A stretch of DNA of 64,000 bases, from positions 92,659 through 156,658 of the forward strand of contig NZ_LAYY01000013.1 of the NCBI RefSeq assembly GCF_000986785.1, read 5' to 3'. This DNA is from Mesobacillus campisalis (GTDB lineage Bacteria > Bacillota > Bacilli > Bacillales > Cytobacillaceae). A model generated the notes under the pieces. The model did no database searches and was not told the DNA's origin. It saw only the letters and a program-made list of their open reading frames with translations. The translations under genes were made by a program, and so were the position numbers. This document shows positions 51,851 through 60,000 of this stretch, in pieces (the first letter of the stretch is position 1; each line of letters opens with the position of its first letter).

Positions 51851-51881
51851 GCACCTTTCTGGATGCAGGAAGGTGCTTTTA
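51851..51881 (+). terminator. Terminator after ablB
   Basis: GCACCTTTC/GGAAGGTGC stem with one G-U pair, then TTTTATT. It separates the yodTSRQ-ablB unit from the regulator gene. Confidence 0.82.
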
Positions 51882-51895
51882 TTATGAAAAGGGAG

Positions 51896-51911
51896 TGCCG
51901 AATTTTCGGCA
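51896..51911. promoter_or_regulatory. Perfect palindrome upstream of the sigma-54 activator gene
   Basis: TGCCGAATTTTCGGCA, a 16-base perfect inverted repeat. A related half, TTTTTCGGCG, follows 14 bases later. It is placed 55 bases before the activator's ATG and could be its own binding site. Confidence 0.45.
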
Positions 51912-51965
51912 ATCAGGTGATGGTTTTTCGGCGTTCTCATATACATAGTAAGGGAGGGTGATAAG

Positions 51966-53342
51966 ATGAATATGATTGCCAACATGACGGAAGAATTTAT
52001 GGGCGCCATCCTTGGAAGTATTGATGAAGCGATACACGCTGTGAATACCCAGGGAAACACCATTTATTACAATGGAGTGGCAGCTAAGCATGACGGACTT
52101 GAAATAGAAGAGGTAATAGGCAAGCATTTATTGGATATCTATCCTTCTCTTAATGAAAAAACGAGCACGCTCCTTCATGTGATGAAAACAGAAAAACCCC
52201 TTTATAATAAAACCCAGTCTTTTTTGAATTTGCATGGAAAAAGGATTGAAACGGTTAACACCACCCTTCCGATTGTTGTAAATGGAAAAGTGGCCGGCGC
52301 TGTGGAGATAGCCAAGGATTATTCAAGACTTAAAGAGCTTGCCGAGAGGCTGGTTGATATCCACGGAAGCATCAAGCCAAATGCTTTGAAAAGGGTCCGG
52401 CAATCTGCCAAATACACTTTTGCCGACCTTCTGACGAAAAATTCCAAGTTCGCACAATTAAAAGCGCGAGCTGAAAAGCTTGCGAAATCACAGTCACCCA
52501 TTTTTGTATTTGGTGAAAGCGGTACGGGAAAGGAATTGTTCGTCCATGCCATCCATCATGCTTCCAAGCGAAATAATGGCCCGCTAATTGCCCAAAATTG
52601 TGCAGCTATCCCGGAAAGTCTCCTTGAAAGCATTCTGTTTGGAACCTCAAAAGGCAGCTATACTGGGGCAGTGGACCGGCCGGGGCTGTTTGAGCTGGCT
52701 GATGGCGGAACATTGTTTTTGGATGAACTTCATGCCATGCCAATTGAATTGCAGGCAAAGCTGTTAAGGGTTCTTGAAGATGGGGCAGTCAGGAGGGTTG
52801 GCAGTGTAAATGTGACCAATGTCGATGTACGGGTCATTTCGGCGATGAATGTCCATCCGGTGACAGCGCTGGAGAAAAGGCAGCTTCGCGAAGACCTTTT
52901 CTACCGGCTTAATGTCCTTACCTTCGAATTGATGCCTTTGAGGGAGCGCAGGGAAGATGTCCTTTTTCTGGCGGAAACTTTCATCGACCATTTTAATAAC
53001 CTGCTGGGGAAACAGATTGCAGGGATTGAAACCACAGCAGCCGAACTTCTGTCGGCCCATAGCTGGCCAGGCAATGTCCGCGAGCTCAAGCATGCCATCG
53101 AATACATGATGAATGTGTGCGAGGAGAGGATGCTTTCCACTGCGGATTTTCCGGCCATGATCTCAAAGGGTCATCCCCTAAAGGATTGCAGCCAGCCTAG
53201 CCTAAGCTTAAAGGATAAGCTAAGGAAGTACGAAGGACAATTAATTGAAGCTGCCATGTCAGAGTCGCAGGGAAATATACAAAAGGCAGCCAGCATTCTT
53301 GGGATTCCCCGGCAAACCTTGCAGTATAAATTACGGAAATAA
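51966..53342 (+). CDS. kamR: PAS-containing sigma-54-dependent activator (KamR-like)
   Basis: 458-residue enhancer-binding protein. PAS-like sensor about residues 10-115 (IDEAIHAVNTQGNTIYYNGV). AAA+ domain about 155-390: Walker A GESGTGKELFVH near 185, the sigma-54 contact loop reads LFGTSKGSYTGAVDRPG (GAFTGA variant GSYTGA), Walker B GGTLFLDELHAM near 250. C-terminal Fis-type HTH (NIQKAASILGIPRQTLQYKL). No response-regulator receiver, so it probably senses a small molecule. A regulator of this kind for the lysine cluster (KamR) is known in B. thuringiensis, as I recall. GGGAGGGTG precedes the ATG. It lies between ablB and kamA. Confidence 0.9.
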   Translation: MNMIANMTEEFMGAILGSIDEAIHAVNTQGNTIYYNGVAAKHDGLEIEEVIGKHLLDIYPSLNEKTSTLLHVMKTEKPLYNKTQSFLNLHGKRIETVNTTLPIVVNGKVAGAVEIAKDYSRLKELAERLVDIHGSIKPNALKRVRQSAKYTFADLLTKNSKFAQLKARAEKLAKSQSPIFVFGESGTGKELFVHAIHHASKRNNGPLIAQNCAAIPESLLESILFGTSKGSYTGAVDRPGLFELADGGTLFLDELHAMPIELQAKLLRVLEDGAVRRVGSVNVTNVDVRVISAMNVHPVTALEKRQLREDLFYRLNVLTFELMPLRERREDVLFLAETFIDHFNNLLGKQIAGIETTAAELLSAHSWPGNVRELKHAIEYMMNVCEERMLSTADFPAMISKGHPLKDCSQPSLSLKDKLRKYEGQLIEAAMSESQGNIQKAASILGIPRQTLQYKLRK

Positions 53343-53344
53343 TA

Positions 53345-53374
53345 AACAGCCTGCTGGGTTTCCGGCAGGCTGTT
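53345..53374. terminator. Hairpin after kamR, possible terminator
   Basis: A 10-bp perfect stem AACAGCCTGC/GCAGGCTGTT with a 10-base loop. No U-tract follows, so termination would be weak. It lies 76 bases upstream of the sigma-54 promoter, where an activator site might also be found. Confidence 0.5.
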
Positions 53375-53449
53375 CGCTGTGTTGACACTTCATGACTCCG
53401 AAACGGCAGCTGATAAGGGCTGTGGAAATGCTATCCCCCGGTTACACAA

Positions 53450-53466
53450 TTGGCACGCAACTTGCA
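53450..53466 (+). promoter_or_regulatory. Sigma-54 (-24/-12) promoter of kamA
   Basis: T-TGGCAC-GCAAC-TTGCA: invariant GG (53452-53453) and GC (53464-53465) with exactly 10 bases between, matching the sigma-54 consensus TGGCAC-N5-TTGC perfectly. It lies 37 bases before the kamA ATG and directly downstream of a sigma-54 activator gene. Confidence 0.92.
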
Positions 53467-53502
53467 TATTTAGTATGTAAAAGGTTCTTAGGGGGTACTT
53501 GC

Positions 53503-54927
53503 ATGAAGCCGTTTTTATATAAACCAGACCGCCACTGGAAGGAGATTGAATTATGGAAGAATGTTACCGAAGAGCAGTGGAATGACTGGCTCTGGCAGCT
53601 GACGAACACCATCAGGACACTGGATGACCTGAAAAAGGTAATTAACCTGACACCGGACGAGGAAGAGGGCGTCCGGATTTCCACAAAAACCATTCCGCTT
53701 AATATCACACCTTATTATGCATCGCTCATGAATCCTGATGACCCAAGATGTCCGATACGCATGCAGTCCGTGCCAATCGGAAGAGAAATTCATAAAACAA
53801 AATATGACCTGGAAGATCCCCTCCATGAGGATGAGGATTCCCCAGTTCCAGGGCTGACCCACCGTTATCCCGACCGTGTTTTGTTCCTGGTGACCAATCA
53901 GTGTTCCATGTATTGCCGATATTGCACCAGGAGGAGATTTTCAGGGCAGATTGGCATGGGAGTCCCTAAGAAGCAGCTGGATGCCGCGATAAATTATATC
54001 CGCAGCACGGAGGAAGTCAGGGATGTGCTTATTTCTGGCGGTGATGGTTTATTAATCAATGATACCATCCTGGAATATATTCTAAAGAATCTCAGGGAGA
54101 TTGACCATGTTGAAATCATCCGGATTGGCACAAGGGCGCCAGTTGTTTTTCCGCAAAGAATAACTGAAAATCTTTGCAGCATCCTGAAAAAATATCATCC
54201 TGTCTGGCTGAATACCCATTTTAATACTTCCATAGAAATCACGGAAGAATCAAAAAAAGCCTGTGAAATGCTGGCGAATGCAGGAGTGCCGGTGGGGAAC
54301 CAGTCCGTCATTCTCGCTGGCATTAACGACAGCGTACCGATCATGAAAAAACTGATGCATGATCTGGTCAAAATCCGGGTCCGACCCTATTATATTTATC
54401 AATGTGATTTGTCGGAGGGAATTGGCCATTTTCGGGCCCCAGTTTCCAAAGGACTGGAAATCATTGAAGGGCTTCGGGGGCATACAAGCGGATATGCTGT
54501 TCCAACCTTTGTCGTTGATGCACCTGGCGGGGGAGGGAAAATTGCCCTTCAGCCCAATTACTTGATCTCCCAGAGCCCGGAAAAAGTGGTTCTCCGCAAT
54601 TTTGAAGGGGTCATCACTTCTTATCCGGAACCTGAAAATTATCAAGCCGGCCAGGCTGAGGAGTATTTCAAGCAGGTCTACCCTGATTATGAAAAGAAAA
54701 AATCGAACGCAGGCATCGCTGCGGTCATGAATGACAGCAAGTTCAATCTCATTCCGGAAGATTTGCAGAGGCTGGACCGCCGCCAAAAATATGTTTCCGA
54801 CCCGAGCCATTCAAGCCTGAAGGATAAACGTGACAAACGGGATTTATTAAAGGAGAAAAAATATCAAGCGGAACAGAAAAAAGCGTCGGCAAACCAGAAT
54901 GATGGTCAAGGAGAAACGAAATCTTGA
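53503..54927 (+). CDS. kamA: Lysine 2,3-aminomutase
   Basis: Radical-SAM, PLP enzyme converting L-lysine to L-beta-lysine. The Cx3Cx2C cluster is CSMYCRYCTRRR near residue 134; the PLP Lys lies in the later VDAPGGGGKIALQPNYL region near residue 346. 474 residues from the ATG at 53503 (GGGGGT 7 bases upstream). The frame reaching 53392 crosses the sigma-54 promoter and cannot be the start. It has a charged C-terminal tail (about 425-474) beyond the core. Expressed from its own -24/-12 promoter. Confidence 0.95.
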   Translation: MKPFLYKPDRHWKEIELWKNVTEEQWNDWLWQLTNTIRTLDDLKKVINLTPDEEEGVRISTKTIPLNITPYYASLMNPDDPRCPIRMQSVPIGREIHKTKYDLEDPLHEDEDSPVPGLTHRYPDRVLFLVTNQCSMYCRYCTRRRFSGQIGMGVPKKQLDAAINYIRSTEEVRDVLISGGDGLLINDTILEYILKNLREIDHVEIIRIGTRAPVVFPQRITENLCSILKKYHPVWLNTHFNTSIEITEESKKACEMLANAGVPVGNQSVILAGINDSVPIMKKLMHDLVKIRVRPYYIYQCDLSEGIGHFRAPVSKGLEIIEGLRGHTSGYAVPTFVVDAPGGGGKIALQPNYLISQSPEKVVLRNFEGVITSYPEPENYQAGQAEEYFKQVYPDYEKKKSNAGIAAVMNDSKFNLIPEDLQRLDRRQKYVSDPSHSSLKDKRDKRDLLKEKKYQAEQKKASANQNDGQGETKS

Positions 54928-54944
54928 TGATGGGGGGATTGGTT

Positions 54945-55226
54945 ATGGCATTGAAATGTGACTGGTGCGGGTACGAAGCAACCGAGGAACAAGGGGATGT
55001 CTATTGGGAGCTGCCCGATGGCACAAGGGCCATCGAGATTACCTCAACACCTGGGATAGTATGCAAAGGCTGCCATATGGCTTATCAAACAGATGAAGTG
55101 ACAAAAGCGATTGAAGACCAGCTGTTTTTGATTGATACAAAAGAGCTGCCCAAATCAATTACCTATAAGGAACTGATGGAAAGGCCGCGGCTGCTGAAAA
55201 GGAATTACTTTGACTTTACTTCATAA
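54945..55226 (+). CDS. yokU: YokU-family zinc-finger protein
   Basis: 93 residues with MALKCDWCGYEATEEQG and IVCKGCHMAYQ, two CxxC pairs forming a YgiT-type zinc finger, then a helical tail. GGGGGGA is 6 bases before the ATG at 54945; the upstream ATGs at 54924 overlap the kamA stop but lack a ribosome site. It travels with kamA in Bacillus (recalled). Its role is unknown; a regulatory or assembly function is only a guess. Confidence 0.88.
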   Translation: MALKCDWCGYEATEEQGDVYWELPDGTRAIEITSTPGIVCKGCHMAYQTDEVTKAIEDQLFLIDTKELPKSITYKELMERPRLLKRNYFDFTS

Positions 55227-55232
55227 GAGATT

Positions 55233-55270
55233 AAGGGAGGAACCGTTATATAAAGGTTGCCTCCCTTTCC
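55233..55270. terminator. Terminator between yokU and the lipoprotein gene
   Basis: AAGGGAGG-AACC pairs with GGTT-GCCTCCCTT around an 10-base A/T-rich loop. T-tracts on both sides are weak; it lies in a convergent gap. Confidence 0.65.
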
Positions 55271-55274
55271 TAAT

Positions 55275-55862
55275 TTAGATGTTTTGGCCCTTGCCAAGAG
55301 TGATCGTGGCAAATGGAGCAGTATCCTGTCCTTTTTCAATGATTACAGTGAAAGCTCCCGGTTCATCCTGTGCGAAGCTTTCGTCGCTAACAGTATTTTT
55401 GAGTGTTTCGCTTTTATATTGAATGATTTCCTGCTGGCTATTCTGGTCGTTTGTTGTCCTGTCGATTTCTTCTGCATCTGTTGGTATCCGCTCTTCGATG
55501 TAAGCAAGGATTTCTTCCTCAGTCTGAGGCCCTTCGGGATTGGACCCAAAATGCAGCTCAATATTTACTGCCCTGTGGTTTTCAAATGTGACAACCATGA
55601 AGTCGTCCAGGTAATTGGCGATTTCTTCATCGCCCTCCGGCTCTCCGTATTCCTCGTTGAAGACCTCTCGTGTATCACCCAAACCGGCGGTTTCGGTAAT
55701 TTGGACATCTTCTTCAGGAGGAGCTTCTGTTTCCGCTCTTTGCTCTTCCCTTGAAGGATTCGTAACATCCTCTTCCTTAACAATTTGCTCTTCATTTGAG
55801 TTGCAGCCTGAGAGAAATAGGAAAGCGGCTGCCAGCAGGGGAAATAACCGCAGTTTTTTCAC
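55275..55862 (-). CDS. Acidic lipoprotein, unknown
   Basis: 195 residues starting at a GTG (55862) with AGGGTGG 5 bases upstream; signal helix LRLFPLLAAAFLFLSGC with lipobox LSGC. The mature protein is very acidic (EEQIVKEEDVTNPSREEQRA), followed by a folded C-terminal domain (about 95-195; DDFMVVTFENHRAVNIELHF and FTVIIEKGQDTAPFATITLG) resembling YusW-like lipoproteins, though I am not sure. Attached to the outer face of the membrane. Convergent with yokU. Confidence 0.78.
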   Translation of the reverse strand: MKKLRLFPLLAAAFLFLSGCNSNEEQIVKEEDVTNPSREEQRAETEAPPEEDVQITETAGLGDTREVFNEEYGEPEGDEEIANYLDDFMVVTFENHRAVNIELHFGSNPEGPQTEEEILAYIEERIPTDAEEIDRTTNDQNSQQEIIQYKSETLKNTVSDESFAQDEPGAFTVIIEKGQDTAPFATITLGKGQNI

Positions 55863-55965
55863 TTCTACCACCCTTTCTCATTTTACTGATCTATTGTAAA
55901 TTTACCCTCCTGTGCGAAGAATAATCTATCAGGATACCAAGAAAGGAATATTGCTGCTGACATTC

Positions 55966-56868
55966 TCATTTATACTGTTCAAGGACACTAAAGAAGTCCT
56001 TGGCAAATGTGAAAAATATTTTTTCAGAAGGCGCGACCTCCCGGTTTTGGGGAACAATAATGCCCACTGTACGTTTGACATCCGGCTCTAAGATTGGTAT
56101 TTTCACCGTTAACCTGGGAATGGAATCTAACAGCGTGCTGTCGGGAAGGAGAGTGATTCCAATGCCTGCGGAAACCAGTCCTTTCAATGCGTCCATGTCC
56201 TCACCTTCAGAGGCGATGTTTGGGCGGAAACCTGCCTGCTGGCAGGCTTCCACTACGATTTGCTGCAGGATGTATCCCCGGGGGAACAGCACAAAGTCGT
56301 CTTCCCTCAAGTCCGTCAGGGACAAACGATTCCTGTCTGCATATTTATGGTTTTTCGGCAAAAGAGCAGAAAACCGTTCTGTAAAAAGGATATGCCCCTC
56401 AATTTCAGGGTCTCTGGTTGGGACCGGTCCAAGAAAGGCCAAGTCCAAATCCCCATTTTTTACCGCCTCTATCAGGTCGGCATAAGAGCCCTGGCGTAAA
56501 TGGAAAGTGATGTTGGTGTGTTTTTCCCTGAATGCCGAGATGATTGTTGGCAGGAAGTGCCCGGCAAGGCTTGTCGGGTAGCCCACCTTGATGGTGCCAG
56601 CTTCGGGGTTGAGGTATTCATCAACCTTTTCCTTAGCATAATCAAGTGTCCTCAGTGCTTTTTTTGTATGAATCAGAAAAACTTTTCCTATCTGCGTCAG
56701 CTTTACATTTCTTCCAACCCGTTCAAATAGCGCTACTCCCAATTCAGCCTCCAGCTTTGCAATCTGGAGGCTGACTGCAGACTGAGCGACATGCAAGTGG
56801 TGAGCTGCTTCTGTCATATGCTCTCGCTCCGCTACTTCCATAAAATATTGCAACTGTCTAAGCTCCAT
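55966..56868 (-). CDS. gltC: LysR-family activator of glutamate synthase, GltC
   Basis: 300 residues starting MELRQLQYFMEVAEREHMTE, a LysR winged helix (about 1-60), then a periplasmic-binding-like effector domain. Many blocks match recalled B. subtilis GltC (LRQGSYADLIEAVKNGDLDL; LGPVPT; GEDMDALKGLVSAGIG). In B. subtilis it activates gltAB in response to 2-oxoglutarate and glutamate. GGGGTGA supports the ATG at 56868; the frame to 56886 adds six residues. Divergent from gltB, 132 bases apart, as expected. Confidence 0.94.
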   Translation of the reverse strand: MELRQLQYFMEVAEREHMTEAAHHLHVAQSAVSLQIAKLEAELGVALFERVGRNVKLTQIGKVFLIHTKKALRTLDYAKEKVDEYLNPEAGTIKVGYPTSLAGHFLPTIISAFREKHTNITFHLRQGSYADLIEAVKNGDLDLAFLGPVPTRDPEIEGHILFTERFSALLPKNHKYADRNRLSLTDLREDDFVLFPRGYILQQIVVEACQQAGFRPNIASEGEDMDALKGLVSAGIGITLLPDSTLLDSIPRLTVKIPILEPDVKRTVGIIVPQNREVAPSEKIFFTFAKDFFSVLEQYK

Positions 56869-56924
56869 TCTTGTCACCCCATTCATTCATATCATTTACA
56901 GATTAATTCTATTTAAATTATATA

Positions 56925-56954
56925 TTGTTTTGTATAAATAGAAAAACTTAAAAT
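56925..56954 (+). promoter_or_regulatory. Promoter of gltBD
   Basis: TTGTTT (56925-56930), 18 bases, TAAAAT (56949-56954). The A/T-rich divergent region should hold GltC boxes; I could not define them without a matrix. Confidence 0.55.
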
Positions 56955-57000
56955 ATGAAGCAGAGGAAAAGTATTAAGAAAATATGCGGGGGAGATAACA

Positions 57001-60000
57001 ATGACCTTTAATCAAATACCGAAAGCGCAAGGTCTCTACCGCCCTGAATTTGAGCATGATGCTTGCGGGATTGGCCTGTATGCTCATATTAAAGGGAAGG
57101 CCACACATGATATTGTGAAAAAAGGGCTTCAAATGCTCTGCCAGCTGGACCATCGCGGCGGACAAGGAAGTGACCCGCTCACAGGGGATGGAGCAGGCAT
57201 GATGGTTCAGATTCCCGATGGTTTTTTCAGAAAGGAACATCCGGAAATCATTCTTCCTGAAAAGGGCCGGTATGGAGTGGGAATGCTGTTTATTTCAGAT
57301 AACGAGATTGAGCGAAAAGAAATTGAATTATATATCGAGACTCTCATAGAAAAAGAAGGTCAAGTGCTATTAGGCTGGCGAACCGTGCCTGTAGATGCCC
57401 GGAGCCTTGGGGAAGCAGCTAAAAAGACTGTTCCTGTCATCCGCCAGGTATTTATCGGTGCAAGCGCTGAAGTTCACGACGAACTTTCCTTCGAAAGGAA
57501 ATTATACGTAATTAGAAAACAGTCGGAGCTTTGGGCTGGGCAGCATAAAAAGGCTTTTTATTTTGCCAGTCTGTCCAGCAGAACAATCGTTTATAAAGGA
57601 CTGTTGACCCCGGAACAGGTGGATTCCTTTTATTTGGATCTTCAGGACCAGAATTTTATATCTGCATTTTCATTGGTGCATTCGCGGTTCAGTACCAACA
57701 CCTTTCCAAGCTGGGAAAGGGCGCATCCCAACCGCTACATTATCCATAACGGAGAAATCAATACCCTGAGGGGAAATATCAACTGGATGAATGCCCGGGA
57801 GCAGCAGTTTGTTTCTGAAGCATTTGGCGACGACCTTGAGAAAGTGCTTCCTGTTTTAAATACGGACGGAAGCGATTCGTCCATATTGGACAATGCGTTT
57901 GAATTCTTTGTCCTGGCTGGCCGAAAACCTGCCCATGCTGCGATGATGCTGGTTCCTGAGCCATGGTCGGACAATCCTTATCTCTCCAAGGACAAAAGGG
58001 CGTTCTACGAATACCACAGTACCTTGATGGAGCCCTGGGATGGCCCTACAGCCATTTCCTTTACGGATGGAAAGCAGATTGGTGCGATCCTCGACAGGAA
58101 CGGGCTGCGTCCAGCACGCTATTATGTGACAAAAGATGATTACATTATTTTTTCATCAGAGGTAGGGGTAATAGACGTTGCGCCGGAAATGGTTTTATAT
58201 AAAGAGCGCCTTAGTCCAGGTAAAATGCTGCTGGTCGACCTGGAACAAGGACGCATCATTTCCGATGAAGAAATCAAGGCGGAATTGGCCGCAGAGAAAC
58301 CATACCAAAAATGGCTGTACGAACAGCTGGTCAGGCTGAAGGATTTGAAAGTGAGTTTCCAAGAAGAGGGTTTCAATGACCTCATTGTCCGCCAAAAAGC
58401 CTTTGGCTATACGTATGAAGATGTCAATAAATATTTAATACCCTTTGTCACAGAAGGCAAGGACCCGCTTGGCTCCATGGGGAATGACAGCCCGCTGGCA
58501 GTTTTATCGGACCGGCCCCAATCACTGTTCAATTATTTTAAACAGCATTTTGCCCAGGTTACTAATCCTCCGATTGATGCCATTCGGGAACAGCTTGTTA
58601 CCTCGACTGTATCCTATCTTGGTGCAGAGGGAAACCTGCTTCATCCCGGGGAAAAAAACTGCCGGCGAATCCAGATTGATTCACCGATTATCACCAATAG
58701 TCAATTGGAGCTATTAAAAGCCAACCTCCTTGATGGATTTAAAAGCAAGCTAATCCACACTTTATTTACAGAGGATTTGGAAATCGAACTGGAACGGATA
58801 TTCCAAGAGGCTGAATCAGCCATTTCGAAGGGTGCCAGTCTACTCATCTTGTCAGACAAGGATATGAATGAAGAGGAAGCGGCTGTACCTGTATTATTGG
58901 CTGCAAGTGCTCTCCACCAGCATCTTGTCAGGAAAGGGCTTCGTACCAAAGCCAGCATCATAGTTGAATCCGGAGAGGTAAGGGAAGTTCACCATTTTGC
59001 TGCTTTGATTGGCTATGGTGCAGACGCTGTCAATCCATACCTGACCTTTGCTACTTACCGGGAAGCAGTGGCGGAAGGAAAAGTTCCCTTTACGTATGAA
59101 GAAGCAGTCGGGAAATACATTAAGGCTGCCACGGAAGGCGTTGTAAAAGTAATGTCCAAAATGGGTATCTCGACTATCCAAAGCTATCGGGGAGCGCAAA
59201 TATTCGAAGCGGTTGGAATAAGTCCGAATGTCATGGAATCCTTTTTCAGCGGAACTTCATCAAAGCTTGGCGGTATCGGGCTCGAAACAATCGCAAGAGA
59301 GGCATTGCTCCTGCACAGGCAAGCGTTTGGACCTTCCACTGACAATGCCCTTGAGTCTGGAAGCGATTTCCAATGGAGGAAGACGGGGGAGCATCATGCG
59401 TTCAACCCAAAAACCATTCATACTCTTCAATGGGCAACGAGAAAAGGGGATTACGGTTTATTCAAACAGTTTTCAAAAGCGGCTGACGAAGAGCGAATTA
59501 CCTTTCTGCGCAATTTGTTCAGTTTCGATTCGGTGAACAAATCGATCCCTATCGAGGAAGTGGAGCCGGTAGATTCGATTGTCAAACGGTTTAAAACAGG
59601 GGCTATGTCCTTTGGATCGTTAAGTAAGGAAGCGCATGAGACGCTTGCTGTTGCCATGAACCGACTTGGAGGCAGAAGCAATAGCGGGGAGGGAGGCGAA
59701 GACCCGTCCCGATTTATTGTTGATGAAAATGGGGACAGCCGAAGAAGTGCCATCAAGCAAATTGCCTCTGGCCGTTTCGGCGTGACAAGTCACTATCTGG
59801 TAAACGCAGATGAACTGCAGATCAAAATGGCACAGGGAGCCAAGCCGGGGGAAGGCGGACAGCTTCCCGGTAACAAGGTTTATCCATGGGTAGCCAATGT
59901 TCGCGGCTCTACCCCAGGTGTAGGGCTGATCTCACCTCCGCCGCACCATGATATCTATTCGATTGAGGATTTGGCCCAGCTTATCCATGATTTGAAAAAT

